Part shown: piece after piece, positions 36,867 to 45,874 of the stretch
Layout: every line of letters begins with the position of its first letter
Numbering within the stretch: position 1 is the stretch's first letter
The notes under the pieces: model-generated
The model's database searches: none
Seen by the model: the letters and a program-made list of their open reading frames with translations, nothing else
Told to the model about the DNA's origin: nothing
Position numbers and translations under genes: made by a program
Assembly (NCBI GenBank): GCA_009917455.1
Contig: QZDS01000009.1
Span: forward strand, 91,975-155,974
Direction of reading: 5' to 3'
From: a bacterium 1xD8-48
GTDB lineage: Bacteria; Bacillota; Clostridia; Lachnospirales; Lachnospiraceae
DNA: 64,000 nucleotides

Positions 36867-38771
36867 ATGGATAAATATCAGCTTTTAAAGCAATACTTCG
36901 GCTATGATTCCTTCCGGGAAGGACAGGAATATTTAATCGACAGTATTTTAGAGGGAAGGGACGTGCTGGGAATTATGCCTACCGGCGCGGGAAAGTCTAT
37001 CTGCTACCAGCTCCCGGCGCTGTTAATGCGCGAAGCGGATGAAGGGGCGGTCACGCTGGTAGTCTCCCCGTTGATTTCCCTTATGAAGGACCAGGTGGAG
37101 GGCTTAAACCAGGCGGGAATCCATGCGGCGTATTTAAACAGCTCCCTGACGCCGGGTCAGTACAGGAAAGCGCTTTCCTTTGCAAAGGAGGGGAGGTATC
37201 CGATTATTTATGTGGCGCCGGAGCGGCTTCCCGCGCCGGAATTTATGGATTTTGCCCGGAATGCAAATATTGCAATGGTGGCGGTTGACGAGGCTCACTG
37301 CGTTTCCCAGTGGGGGCAGGATTTCCGTCCGGGCTATCTGAAAATCGTAAATTTTATCGATGCTCTGCCGGTACGGCCGGTAGTGGCGGCCTTTACTGCC
37401 ACGGCGACAAAGGAGGTAAAAGAGGATATTATCGACCTTCTGATGCTTCAGAATCCGGCCATGATTACCACAGGATTTGACCGGAAAAACCTGTATTTCG
37501 GCGTACAGTCGGTAAAGGACAGGTATGGCGCGGTGAAAAATTATCTGGAATGCCACCCAAAAGACGCCGGAATCATTTACTGTCTGACGCGGAAAAATGT
37601 GGAGGAGGTCTGCGAGAGGCTTGCCGGGGAAGGCTTTGCTGTCACAAGGTATCACGCCGGGCTTTCCGACGAGGAGAGAAAAGGCAATCAGGAGGATTTT
37701 ATTTATGATAAAAAGCCTGTCATGGTGGCTACCAATGCGTTCGGCATGGGAATTGACAAATCCAATGTGAGATTTGTACTCCATTACGGGATGCCGAAAA
37801 ATCTGGAGTCCTATTATCAGGAAGCCGGAAGGGCCGGGCGGGACGGACAGCCGGCCGAGTGCATTTTGCTGTACAGCGGTCAGGACGTGACTACCAATCA
37901 GTTTTTTATCGAGAATAATCAGGATAATCAGGAGCTGGATACGGGCCTGCGGCAGCTTGTGATGGAAAGGGACAGGGAAAGGCTGCGGAAAATGACCTTT
38001 TATTGTTTCACCAATGAATGTCTGCGGGATTACATCCTAAGATATTTCGGGGAATACAAGGAAAATTATTGCGGAAACTGCTCCAACTGTCTCAGTCAGT
38101 TTGAAAACACGGATGTGACGGAAATCGCAAAGAGCCTTGTCGGGTGCGTGGAAAGCTGCCGCCAGAGATACGGAATCAATGTGATTCTGGACACGGTTCA
38201 CGGGGCGAATACGGCCAAAATCCGAAGCTATCGCATGGATGAAAACCCTTTTTACGGCGGATGTGCAAAGGTGCCTTCTCCCAGGCTGCGGCAGGTGCTG
38301 AATCATTTGCTGATACATAATTATCTGGCGATGACCGACGACGAGTATGCGGTGGTAAAGCTGACGGAAAAATCGGATGATATTTTAACGGGCGGGGAAG
38401 CGGTGGTTATGAAGCTGGCAAAAGAGCAGCCTCATCCGGCCAAAGCGGAGAAAGGAAAGAGCGGACGGAGAAAATTATCTTACGGTGCATCCGGCACAGG
38501 CGCCGGGAGCGCGGAACTTTCCCCGGCGGAGGAAGCTTTGTTTGAGAGGCTTCGTACCTTGCGGACGGAAATCGCCAGAGGGGAAAAGGCGCCGCCCTAT
38601 ATTATTTTCTCCGACAGGACACTGGTGCATATGTGTATGTTAAAGCCGGGAACAAAGGCGGAAATGCTGAAGGTTTCGGGTGTGGGCGAATATAAATATG
38701 ATAAGTACGGGGAAAGGTTTCTTGACTGCATACGGGAGTTTATAAAGATATCAGGGAGTGTGGAAGCATGA
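36867..38771 (+). CDS. recQ: ATP-dependent DNA helicase RecQ
   Basis: A 634-residue 3'-5' helicase in DNA recombination and replication restart. Motif I GIMPTGAGKSICYQLP, the DEAH box AVDEAHCVSQWGQDFRPGY, the RecQ loop FTATAT and motif VI YYQEAGRAGRDG are present. A zinc-binding region follows (CFTNECLRDYILRYFGE ... CGNCSNCL), then a winged helix and a C-terminal HRDC domain (about residues 555-630). AGGAGAG precedes ATG 36867. It overlaps the next gene by four bases (ATGA). Confidence 0.95.
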   Translation: MDKYQLLKQYFGYDSFREGQEYLIDSILEGRDVLGIMPTGAGKSICYQLPALLMREADEGAVTLVVSPLISLMKDQVEGLNQAGIHAAYLNSSLTPGQYRKALSFAKEGRYPIIYVAPERLPAPEFMDFARNANIAMVAVDEAHCVSQWGQDFRPGYLKIVNFIDALPVRPVVAAFTATATKEVKEDIIDLLMLQNPAMITTGFDRKNLYFGVQSVKDRYGAVKNYLECHPKDAGIIYCLTRKNVEEVCERLAGEGFAVTRYHAGLSDEERKGNQEDFIYDKKPVMVATNAFGMGIDKSNVRFVLHYGMPKNLESYYQEAGRAGRDGQPAECILLYSGQDVTTNQFFIENNQDNQELDTGLRQLVMERDRERLRKMTFYCFTNECLRDYILRYFGEYKENYCGNCSNCLSQFENTDVTEIAKSLVGCVESCRQRYGINVILDTVHGANTAKIRSYRMDENPFYGGCAKVPSPRLRQVLNHLLIHNYLAMTDDEYAVVKLTEKSDDILTGGEAVVMKLAKEQPHPAKAEKGKSGRRKLSYGASGTGAGSAELSPAEEALFERLRTLRTEIARGEKAPPYIIFSDRTLVHMCMLKPGTKAEMLKVSGVGEYKYDKYGERFLDCIREFIKISGSVEA

Positions 38772-40312
38772 AGTTTTTGAAGGTTTTGGGCGGTATTTTA
38801 CTTGCTCTGATTATCGGGCTTGTGGTTCTGGTGCTTGTCTGTGCCAATAATCCGGAGCTTACGGAGAAAATTGCGGAGTTTCTTTATCCTGACCGATACG
38901 AAACTGCGGGGACTGAGAGCGGAACGGAAAATCCCGGAGACGGTTCTGCAGGAAATGCAGATTCTGACGCATCGGCTCTTTCCCAGGGGATTCTTTTGGG
39001 CGAACCGGACCGGGGAAACGGGAACGCGGCGCGGCAGGAGGGGAGTTCGGCAGGCAATGCCGGAAAGGAAGGGATTGCGGAAAATATCCGCCCGGAATAC
39101 ATTGCCCCCGACGAGGCGGAGCTTATGGTGCCGGAAAAGGTATCGGGGCGAAACGGCTATCAGCAGATTCAAAGCGAGGCGGAGCAGGTTGACGATGAGT
39201 CCGCAAAGGCGCTGGAAAGCAGTCTGGGGCCGGGACAGACAGGGGACGGGCTTTCCTTCGACCCGCTTTTTTATCCCTATTATGAAATGTTGGACGAACA
39301 GGGAAAGCACCTTTACCGGCAGATTTATGCGAACGCAAACGCTCTGACCGGCGCTTTCGCACCGGTGGAGGAAGTGGGAGCGGCAAAGCTTAAGACGGTT
39401 TTCGAGGCGGTTTACAACGACCATCCCGAGCTTTTCTGGATGGAAACCGCTTATTATGGAAAGTACAGAAGGGATGGGCGGTGCGTGGAAATCGATTTGC
39501 GGTTCAACCGTACGGCGCAGAACCTGGAGGCATCGAAAGCTGTTTTTCAGGAAAATGCGGACAGCATAAGGAATCAGGCTTCTGCCCTTTCGAGCGATTA
39601 TGAAAAGGAAAAACTGGTGCACGATATTTTAATTGACAGGATAACCTATAATCCTGGCGCGGAGATGAATCAGAGCGCTTACAGCGCGCTGGTAAACGGA
39701 CAGACGGTCTGCGCCGGATATGCAAGGGCTTTCCAGTATCTGCTGCAGCAGATGGGAATTCCCTGCTACTACTGCACCGGCTACGCCGGGGAAAACCATG
39801 CGTGGAATATTATCCGTCTGGAGGACGGATTTTATAATGTGGACACTACATGGGACGATGTGGACGGCGGAAATTACGACTATTTCAACAAGACGGACAG
39901 CGATTATGCGGACACCCACGCGCGGAAGGAGCTGTCGGTTTATCTGCCGCCCTGTAACGGGCAGATGTACCGCAATCTGGAAGCAGGGAGCGAAGCCGGT
40001 GAAAATCTTCGGGGAATTGAGGACCTTGGCCTGAGGCCGGAGGATGTTTTACATACCCTTGCGGACTACTATGACGGCTGCTACAGCCGGATTGTGTCTA
40101 ACGGGGCGGGCTCCTACAGCTTTCCGCTGGCAGTCGAAGGAGCCGATTTGCTGGAGGAGCTGTATCGGGCTTACCGGTCGGATGCCTATAAGCAGGGGTA
40201 TATGGAGAGAGCGATGACGGACGCCGGTATTTCCTCCTGCGAAATGAGTCTTGAAACAGAGGAGCTTAGGGAGAACAGGTATCTTATTGTGCATACCGTG
40301 AACGCAAGGTAA
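38768..40312 (+). CDS. Membrane-anchored transglutaminase-like protein
   Basis: A 514-residue protein with an N-terminal membrane helix (about residues 5-27), a low-complexity Gly/Asn/Glu/Ala region, and a transglutaminase/protease-like core. The Cys-His-Asp triad is visible as VCAGYARAFQYLL, YAGENHAWNII and FYNVDTTWDD. Such domains can cross-link, cleave or deamidate proteins or peptidoglycan stems outside the cell. The substrate is unknown. Coupling to recQ through ATGA overlap appears incidental to function. Confidence 0.85.
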   Translation: MKFLKVLGGILLALIIGLVVLVLVCANNPELTEKIAEFLYPDRYETAGTESGTENPGDGSAGNADSDASALSQGILLGEPDRGNGNAARQEGSSAGNAGKEGIAENIRPEYIAPDEAELMVPEKVSGRNGYQQIQSEAEQVDDESAKALESSLGPGQTGDGLSFDPLFYPYYEMLDEQGKHLYRQIYANANALTGAFAPVEEVGAAKLKTVFEAVYNDHPELFWMETAYYGKYRRDGRCVEIDLRFNRTAQNLEASKAVFQENADSIRNQASALSSDYEKEKLVHDILIDRITYNPGAEMNQSAYSALVNGQTVCAGYARAFQYLLQQMGIPCYYCTGYAGENHAWNIIRLEDGFYNVDTTWDDVDGGNYDYFNKTDSDYADTHARKELSVYLPPCNGQMYRNLEAGSEAGENLRGIEDLGLRPEDVLHTLADYYDGCYSRIVSNGAGSYSFPLAVEGADLLEELYRAYRSDAYKQGYMERAMTDAGISSCEMSLETEELRENRYLIVHTVNAR

Positions 40313-40419
40313 GAGCAATGCCTGTATTTAGGTCGCGGGATAATCTGGAAATAACAGCATTTTTTGCAAATTACTCCGCAACGAAAGCGGTACTGTTGTG
40401 GGAAATAAGGTGGTAAACT

Positions 40420-40455
40420 ATAAGTCAGATGGATGCTTTGCATCTTTTGACTTAT
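40420..40455 (+). repeat. Imperfect hairpin upstream of dapF
   Basis: Arms ATAAGTCA (40420-40427) and TGACTTAT (40448-40455), with inner ATGC/GCAT pairing, lie about 45 bases before dapF. They could be a terminator for the preceding gene or a leader structure. I see no riboswitch signature for lysine. Confidence 0.35.
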
Positions 40456-40498
40456 TCTCGCAAAAAAGTGAATACCGGACAGGAAACGGGGTGAAAGA

Positions 40499-41362
40499 TT
40501 GAAATTGAAATTTACAAAAATGCACGGATGCGGCAATGACTATATTTATGTGGACGGACAGACGGAAAAGATTCCGGCGGAGAAAAAGCCGGAGCTTGTA
40601 AGGAGGCTGAGCGACAGACATTTCGGGATTGGCGGGGACGGAGTGATTTTTATCAATCCCTCCGACATAGCGGATTTTGAGATGGAAATGTACAATCTGG
40701 ACGGGTCCCGGGCGGAAATGTGCGGAAACGGCATCCGATGTGTGGCGAAGTTTGTGTACGATAAGAAGCTCACGGACAAGACCTTTGTCAGTATCTGCAG
40801 CTTTGGGAAAATAAAGTATCTTGATTTGTGCGTCAGTGATGGAAAGGTATCGACCGTTAAAGTCAATATGGGCTCTCCGGTGCTGGAAGCGGAAGAGATT
40901 CCTGTTATTTTTGACGGTAATGCCGGTGCCGGGGACAGGGCAGTCATTGACGAAAAAATCGAAGTTGGCGGCAGGGAATACACAATGACATGTGTGTCAA
41001 TGGGAAATCCCCATGCAGTTGTGTTTATGGACGAGGTGTCAACACTCCCCCTTGACCAGATAGGTCCGGGCTTTGAGAATCATGCACGATTTCCGAAACG
41101 GGTGAATACGGAATTTGTGAAGGTCATCGACAGGGATAATGTGGAAATGCGCGTGTGGGAGCGGGGAACAGGGGAAACTTTAGCCTGCGGAACCGGCGCC
41201 TGCGCCACGGCGGTGGCCTGTATATTAAATGGTTTGACGAACGAGAAGGTTACTGTTAAACTGACAGGAGGAAGTCTGGATATCCGGTGGGACAGAAAGG
41301 AAAATCTGGTATATATGACCGGACCGGCAACTACCGTATTTGAAGGAGAAATTGAAATATAA
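40499..41362 (+). CDS. dapF: Diaminopimelate epimerase
   Basis: A 287-residue cofactor-independent racemase that converts LL- to meso-diaminopimelate for lysine and peptidoglycan. The N-terminus is FTKMHGCGNDYIYVDG. The two catalytic cysteines lie in EMCGNGIRC (Cys75) and LACGTGACATAVA. TTG 40499 with GGGGTGA upstream is the start, since the next in-frame ATG would remove conserved residues. dapL follows after 59 bases, so the last two DAP-pathway steps form one unit. Confidence 0.95.
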   Translation: MKLKFTKMHGCGNDYIYVDGQTEKIPAEKKPELVRRLSDRHFGIGGDGVIFINPSDIADFEMEMYNLDGSRAEMCGNGIRCVAKFVYDKKLTDKTFVSICSFGKIKYLDLCVSDGKVSTVKVNMGSPVLEAEEIPVIFDGNAGAGDRAVIDEKIEVGGREYTMTCVSMGNPHAVVFMDEVSTLPLDQIGPGFENHARFPKRVNTEFVKVIDRDNVEMRVWERGTGETLACGTGACATAVACILNGLTNEKVTVKLTGGSLDIRWDRKENLVYMTGPATTVFEGEIEI

Positions 41363-41421
41363 AAAGTAACTGCGGGTGTACCGGAAAGGCATCCGCAGAA
41401 CTCATAACAGGAGGAATGGCG

Positions 41422-42645
41422 ATGTTTAAGATTAACGACAATTATTTAAAGCTTCCCGGAAGCTATCTGTTTTCAACTATAGGAAAAAAGGTGAACGCCT
41501 ATGCGGCGGCACATCCGGATAAAAAGATTATCCGTCTTGGAATCGGCGATGTGACACAGCCCCTTGCCCCGGCGATTATCACGGCGCTTCACGGGGCGGT
41601 GGACGAAATGTCCAGGGCGGAAACCTTTAAAGGGTATGCCCCTGACCTTGGCTATGAGTTCCTTCGGAATGCAGTCTGCGAAAACGATTATAAAGCAAGA
41701 GGATGCAGTATTTCCCCTGATGAGATTTTCATATCCGACGGCGCAAAATGCGATTCGGGAAACATTCAGGAAATATTCAGCGTTGACAATAAAATTGCAG
41801 TCTGCGACCCGGTTTATCCGGTTTATGTGGACACCAACGTGATGGCGGGAAGAACAGGTACCTATGACAGCGCAAGGGAAACCTGGAGCGACGTAATTTA
41901 TATGCCCTGCGTTGCGGAAAATAATTTTGCGCCGCAGATTCCGGCGGGGGAAGGAGAAACGCCGGATTTGATCTATCTGTGCTTCCCCAACAATCCTACA
42001 GGCTCCACAATCACCAAATCCCAGCTTCAGGAGTGGGTGGATTATGCAAACAAAGTGGGCGCGGTGATTATTTATGACGCCGCCTATGAAGCGTATATAT
42101 CGGAAGAAGAGGTGCCTCATTCTATTTACGAGTGCGAGGGAGCAAGAACCTGTGCCATTGAGCTTCATTCCTTTTCCAAAAATGCGGGATTTACGGGAGT
42201 GCGTCTTGGATTTACAGTGATTCCCAGGGATTTGAAATGCGAGGATGTTTCCCTTCATTCTCTCTGGGCAAGAAGGCACGGAACCAAATACAACGGCGCG
42301 CCTTATATTGTACAGAAGGCCGGCGAGGCGGTTTATTCTCCGGAGGGAAAAGAGCAGCTGCAAAAGCAGGTAGCTTATTATATGAACAATGCGAAATACA
42401 TCCTGAACGGTTTAAAAGATGCGGGCTATACGGTGTCCGGCGGCGTGAACGCCCCCTATATCTGGCTGAAAGCCCCGGATAAGATGACGAGCTGGGAATT
42501 TTTTGATTATCTTCTTGAAAAGGCAAATGTAGTAGGAACGCCGGGCTCCGGCTTCGGCCCCAGCGGCGAGACGTACTTTCGCCTGACAGCGTTTGGCAGC
42601 TATGAAAATACCGTGGAAGCGGTTGAGAGAATTAAGGCGCTGTAG
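41422..42645 (+). CDS. dapL: LL-diaminopimelate aminotransferase
   Basis: A 407-residue PLP enzyme that makes LL-diaminopimelate directly from tetrahydrodipicolinate, bypassing acylated intermediates. The N-terminus INDNYLKLPGSYLFSTIGKKV, LGIGDVTQPL, CFPNNPTGS and the PLP lysine in HSFSKNAGFTGVRLG are characteristic. ATG 41422 is chosen because CAGGAGGA lies six bases upstream; ATG 41416 would abut it. With dapF this indicates the DapL variant of lysine synthesis, common in Clostridia. Confidence 0.95.
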   Translation: MFKINDNYLKLPGSYLFSTIGKKVNAYAAAHPDKKIIRLGIGDVTQPLAPAIITALHGAVDEMSRAETFKGYAPDLGYEFLRNAVCENDYKARGCSISPDEIFISDGAKCDSGNIQEIFSVDNKIAVCDPVYPVYVDTNVMAGRTGTYDSARETWSDVIYMPCVAENNFAPQIPAGEGETPDLIYLCFPNNPTGSTITKSQLQEWVDYANKVGAVIIYDAAYEAYISEEEVPHSIYECEGARTCAIELHSFSKNAGFTGVRLGFTVIPRDLKCEDVSLHSLWARRHGTKYNGAPYIVQKAGEAVYSPEGKEQLQKQVAYYMNNAKYILNGLKDAGYTVSGGVNAPYIWLKAPDKMTSWEFFDYLLEKANVVGTPGSGFGPSGETYFRLTAFGSYENTVEAVERIKAL

Positions 42646-42710
42646 AAGATTGCGGCAGCTTTGCATGGCTGAACTGCCAAAGCAGTCTGCATCATCATGA
42701 AACGGATTTG

Positions 42711-42752
42711 AAAAAAGTAATCTTTCTTAATTTCAAGCAGGATTACTTTTTT
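42711..42752. terminator. Bidirectional-looking terminator after dapL
   Basis: Perfect 12-bp arms (42711-42722 begins AAAAAAGTAATC, 42741-42752 ends ACTTTTTT) with an 18-base loop. A-run and T-run flanks make it functional on either strand. Confidence 0.8.
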
Positions 42753-42803
42753 TGCACCATAAATCATTATGGCACTGAACGTATCAAAACAGAGGGGATA
42801 AGA

Positions 42804-43388
42804 GTGGACGAGCGACAATTTGAAAAAGCCGTGGCACGGATGATACAGGGAGATAAGACCGGATTAAAAGAAATCTATGAAAATTATGTGGGATATATCT
42901 ACCGGATTGTTTACGAGGTGCTGCAGAATAAGGAAAACGCAGAGGACGTGACCAGCGAGTTTTTTATAAGGCTCTGGGATAAGGCGGAGCAGTTTAGGCC
43001 CGGCGGCGGTCACAGGGGATATCTTGCGGTTATGGCAAGAAATATGGCCATTGATTTTATAAGAAAGCACAGACGGGAGGAGCTTACCGCACTGATGCAG
43101 GATTTGGGAGCGGGATCGGAAGAGGAAGGGCGGGACGCGGGGATTTATCAGAGAAATGCAGGTTTTTCTACGGATAAAGGCGCGGTGGAAGAGGAAGTCC
43201 TTGGAAACATGACTGTCAGTAAAGCCCTGGAAACCTTAAAACCTGCGGAGCGGCAGATTGTCAGCCTGAAGGTTTTAGGCGAGCTTACCTTTAAGGAAAT
43301 CGCGGCTAGCATGAATATCCCTATGGGAACCGTCACGTGGAAGTACCAGAGTGCAATGAAAAAATTAAGGAGGTGCGGATATGAGTAA
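42804..43388 (+). CDS. ECF-type RNA polymerase sigma factor
   Basis: A 194-residue sigma-70 family protein. Region 2 reads LKEIYENYVGYIYRIVYEVL, then NAEDVTSEFFIRLWDKAEQF. Region 4 reads LKPAERQIVSLKVLGELTFKEIAASMNIPMGTVTWK. The GTG start at 42804 has GAGGGG in position; an ATG at 42708 falls within the dapL terminator and is unlikely. It overlaps the following membrane gene by eight bases, the usual sigma/anti-sigma arrangement. The regulon is unknown. Confidence 0.92.
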   Translation: MDERQFEKAVARMIQGDKTGLKEIYENYVGYIYRIVYEVLQNKENAEDVTSEFFIRLWDKAEQFRPGGGHRGYLAVMARNMAIDFIRKHRREELTALMQDLGAGSEEEGRDAGIYQRNAGFSTDKGAVEEEVLGNMTVSKALETLKPAERQIVSLKVLGELTFKEIAASMNIPMGTVTWKYQSAMKKLRRCGYE

Positions 43389-44352
43389 GGATTTTGAGCA
43401 GGCATATAAAGAAGCGGCGCAGATGGAAGCTCCTGACTTATGGGACAGAATCGAAGCCGGACTTAAAAGCAAATCCGTACCGGAGGAAAAAACAGACAGA
43501 GATATAATTGTATCAGAAGCAAAGACAGAAAAAGAATCTGTGTCAGGGGAAGAAGCGCCGGAAAAGAAAGCTGACAGGAGGAGAATGCCTGTCAACTTTC
43601 CATATTTAAAAAGATATTCGGGAGTGATTGCTGCTGCAGTCTGCGTGGCGGTTATCCTTCCGGTAATGGCACTGTTAAGACCGCAGTTTAAGGGATATTC
43701 CGCTGCGGATACCACTGAGGAAATTGCGGAGTCTGCCGCGGCAGATGCGGGAGCCGCGGAGAACATGGCAATGCCGCAGGAGGAAGACGGTTCGGAAGCA
43801 GGGAGTATTAAGGAGGCAGGTTTGGAGACGGACAGGGAGACAGATGAAAACGGCGATATGCCGATGGACGCGGGAGCCGGCGAAAAAGACGAAGATGCTG
43901 CAGCGCCTCTTAAGAGCAGAGAGGCAGCGGCAGGGAGCGCAGACGATTTTTCGTCACAGCCGGCAGAGGCGGCGACAGAGGAAAAGGAAAGCAGCATGTC
44001 CGACCAGAGCACGGACAATGGCAAAGTATCGGAAATGGGAGAAGGCACTTTAATAAAACATGCGGTTATCAAAGTGACAGAGCTGAAAGAGGAGACTGAT
44101 AAGGAAAGTGAAAAAGCTTCCGGCATCCTCTGTACGGCGGTTCTGGAGAAAACAGCATCCGACTCGCAGCAAAGCATAGCTGATTTGCAGAAGAAAGGGC
44201 AATTAATAATTTTTGTCCCGTCAGATATTGCGGCGTCGCTTTATGAAGACGGCGTATTTGAGGTGGATTTGGAGTATCGGGGCGGCAGGGAATATTCCTT
44301 TATACTGCGGAAATTCTATCAGGAAACAACAGACGGCACGCTTCAGGAATAG
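43381..44352 (+). CDS. Membrane protein paired with the ECF sigma, probable anti-sigma factor
   Basis: A 323-residue protein. The N-terminal cytosolic part (MSKDFEQAYKEAAQMEAPDLWDRIEAGL) is the short helical segment often seen in clostridial anti-sigma factors. One membrane helix (about residues 80-98) is followed by a long acidic, Ala/Glu/Ser-rich extracytoplasmic linker and a small strand-rich domain at the C-terminus. I infer that it holds the sigma factor at the membrane until a signal arrives. The zinc-binding anti-sigma motif is absent, so this is context-based. Confidence 0.75.
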   Translation: MSKDFEQAYKEAAQMEAPDLWDRIEAGLKSKSVPEEKTDRDIIVSEAKTEKESVSGEEAPEKKADRRRMPVNFPYLKRYSGVIAAAVCVAVILPVMALLRPQFKGYSAADTTEEIAESAAADAGAAENMAMPQEEDGSEAGSIKEAGLETDRETDENGDMPMDAGAGEKDEDAAAPLKSREAAAGSADDFSSQPAEAATEEKESSMSDQSTDNGKVSEMGEGTLIKHAVIKVTELKEETDKESEKASGILCTAVLEKTASDSQQSIADLQKKGQLIIFVPSDIAASLYEDGVFEVDLEYRGGREYSFILRKFYQETTDGTLQE

Positions 44353-44407
44353 CCTTATACTGAACAAACGCTGTCACACTTCGCGAGCAGGCTTATTGTA
44401 AGAAAAT

Positions 44408-44432
44408 AAGAACCGCCAACAAGGCGGTTCTT
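44408..44432. terminator. Bidirectional terminator between converging genes
   Basis: Perfect arms AAGAACCGCC (44408-44417) and GGCGGTTCTT (44423-44432), with an AACAA loop, lie between two converging genes. Confidence 0.8.
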
Positions 44433-44450
44433 GGAACAAGATATGTAGCG

Positions 44451-44843
44451 TCAGGCAGCAGGACCAACGTACTTTGTGTCACCAAATCCGAGAATCAGGA
44501 TAAAAATGGTGTTCAAAAACAGAAGTCCGAAGCCAAAGCCGGTACCCTTGCCAAAAGCTTTGGCCAGCTTAAAGTTTACCATGATGCCAACTACAATGTT
44601 TACAATAGGCACAAAACCAAGCAGGAATAACCAGCCGGTACCCCAGGCAATATCGTAAAGGCAATACTGCGTATAAAAGGGTATAAGACTTGCCCAGCCG
44701 GGCTTGCCGGCCTTTGTGTAGATTTTCCATCTTGCAATAATTGTCAGAACAAGAACTGCAAGCGCAAAAATCATGTAAACGGTAAATACACCGGTACCTA
44801 TTAATGCAGCCATCATATCATAAGAATCATAATCAGCGTACAT
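44451..44843 (-). CDS. Small DUF5684-like membrane protein
   Basis: A 130-residue protein with about four hydrophobic segments. Start ATG 44843 is set by AAGGAGGGG upstream. The stretch KIYTKAGKPGWASLIPFYTQYCLYDIAWG is typical of the small DUF5684/signal-peptidase-associated membrane proteins of Clostridia. Function is unknown. A consensus promoter precedes it. Confidence 0.75.
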   Translation of the reverse strand: MYADYDSYDMMAALIGTGVFTVYMIFALAVLVLTIIARWKIYTKAGKPGWASLIPFYTQYCLYDIAWGTGWLFLLGFVPIVNIVVGIMVNFKLAKAFGKGTGFGFGLLFLNTIFILILGFGDTKYVGPAA

Positions 44844-44884
44844 CTCCGCCCCTCCTTTCGTAAAATATGGAACTATCATAAATT

Positions 44885-44913
44885 ATAATATTAGATATTG
44901 GCGATATTGTCAA
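44885..44913 (-). promoter_or_regulatory. Sigma-A promoter of the small membrane protein
   Basis: On the minus strand TTGACA (44908-44913) and TATTAT (44885-44890) are spaced exactly 17 bp, about 40 bases before the start codon. Confidence 0.7.
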
Positions 44914-45027
44914 TTTATAAAAAAATTATAAATTATTGAAAATGGGAATTTTTTTTGGTTTGTAGTTTCAAATTTAGAATTGTCTATAAAGCGAAAGCCA
45001 TAACAGATACTTTCTGCAAAAATGGGC

Positions 45028-45082
45028 ATAATGAATGTGAATGCAACATTATTTACTATAATGTTGCATTCACATTCATTAT
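45028..45082. repeat. Candidate recombinase site 1 (55-base perfect palindrome)
   Basis: Perfect 25-bp arms at 45028-45052 and 45058-45082 enclose the 5-base centre TTACT. Read on the minus strand, the core 45040-45070 matches 29 of 31 bases of the element at 45783-45813, so it is an inverted copy of that element on the other side of the recombinase gene. It lies about 50 bases beyond the recombinase stop codon and could also serve as its terminator. Confidence 0.75.
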
Positions 45083-45131
45083 TATTATCGGTTAGAAATA
45101 AAAATACTTTATACCTCAGATGAAAATTATT

Positions 45132-45707
45132 TTATAATCTGATTTTTTCAAAAACCTCGTCCTTGTCATTCTGGTCAATTCCCAGATATCGTCTGGTTAT
45201 CTGATAAGAGGAATGATTATAAATGTTCATCAGAAGTGCCGGAGGCGTACCCTGTTTCCATGCATGGTAACCAAAGGTTTTTCTCAGGGAATGACAGCTG
45301 ATATTGGCGTCCAGCCCGGCGTAGGCGGCGGCTTCCTTAATCAGGCGAAAGGCCTGATAGCGGCTTAAATGCTGCTCTTTATGCATCCGGCTGTAAAAAA
45401 TCCAGTCTTTTGCATTTTTGAAAAAACAATTTTGCGCCTCAAGCACTTTTCGAATTTCTTCATTTATATAGATTCTGTTTGATTTGCCTGTCTTTTGCTC
45501 CTTTAAGACTATGTGAGTTTTCCATTCTTTATTTTCAAAATCATAAATATCCCCGTAAGTAAGCGGCAGAATGTCCGATATACGCAAGGCGGAATTAAGC
45601 CCGATGATTATCAGAGTGTAATTTCTGATATTAGGTTTTGTGCATTTATAATATTCCTTAAACAATTTTAATTTTTCTGTGTTTCTGATGGGCTGTGTTG
45701 TACTCAT
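45132..45707 (-). CDS. FimB-sized tyrosine recombinase
   Basis: A 191-residue recombinase containing almost only the catalytic domain, like FimB/FimE and the clostridial phase-variation invertases (about 190-200 residues) and unlike 300-residue Xer or phage integrases. All active-site residues are seen: R42 (SALRISDIL), K72, H139 and R142 (CHSLRKTFG), H165 (YNHSSYQ) and nucleophile Y174 (TRRYLGI). ATG 45707 follows AAAGGAGG; an upstream ATG at 45770 lacks this. The gene is flanked by inverted 31-bp elements (45040-45070 and 45783-45813) and sits next to two flagellin cassettes. I infer a DNA invertase or cassette switcher for flagellin. Confidence 0.9.
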   Translation of the reverse strand: MSTTQPIRNTEKLKLFKEYYKCTKPNIRNYTLIIIGLNSALRISDILPLTYGDIYDFENKEWKTHIVLKEQKTGKSNRIYINEEIRKVLEAQNCFFKNAKDWIFYSRMHKEQHLSRYQAFRLIKEAAAYAGLDANISCHSLRKTFGYHAWKQGTPPALLMNIYNHSSYQITRRYLGIDQNDKDEVFEKIRL

Positions 45708-45782
45708 AAAAACCTCCTTTTTGTAAGTGTCAGAATAAGTAAAAAGGAATCCCCGCGCTTTGCAGGTCATCCTTTTACAGGT

Positions 45783-45813
45783 AATGCAACATTATAGTAA
45801 AGAAAGTTGCATT
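45783..45813 (+). repeat. Candidate recombinase site 2
   Basis: A 31-base element made of arms AATGCAAC and GTTGCATT around a 15-base centre containing TATAGTAAA. It is an inverted copy of site 1 (29/31) and a direct copy of site 3 (29/31). It lies between the recombinase gene and csrA copy 1. Short inverted arms around a small asymmetric centre are what tyrosine recombinase core sites look like. Recombination here is inferred. Confidence 0.75.
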
Positions 45814-45819
45814 TGGCAA
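45791..45819 (-). promoter_or_regulatory. Recombinase promoter embedded in site 2
   Basis: On the minus strand TTGCCA (45814-45819) and TATAAT (45791-45796) are spaced exactly 17 bp and point into the recombinase gene. The -10 lies inside the candidate crossover element, and the -35 lies just outside it. Confidence 0.65.
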
Positions 45820-45874
45820 AACCGGACAATAAGCATGGCAATAAATGAATGTGAGAAAGCAGGGAGGCTTCGGG

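Noticed and set aside
40313..40498. Lysine riboswitch or T-box before dapF
   Set aside because: No conserved lysine riboswitch or T-box signature was seen, only an imperfect hairpin.
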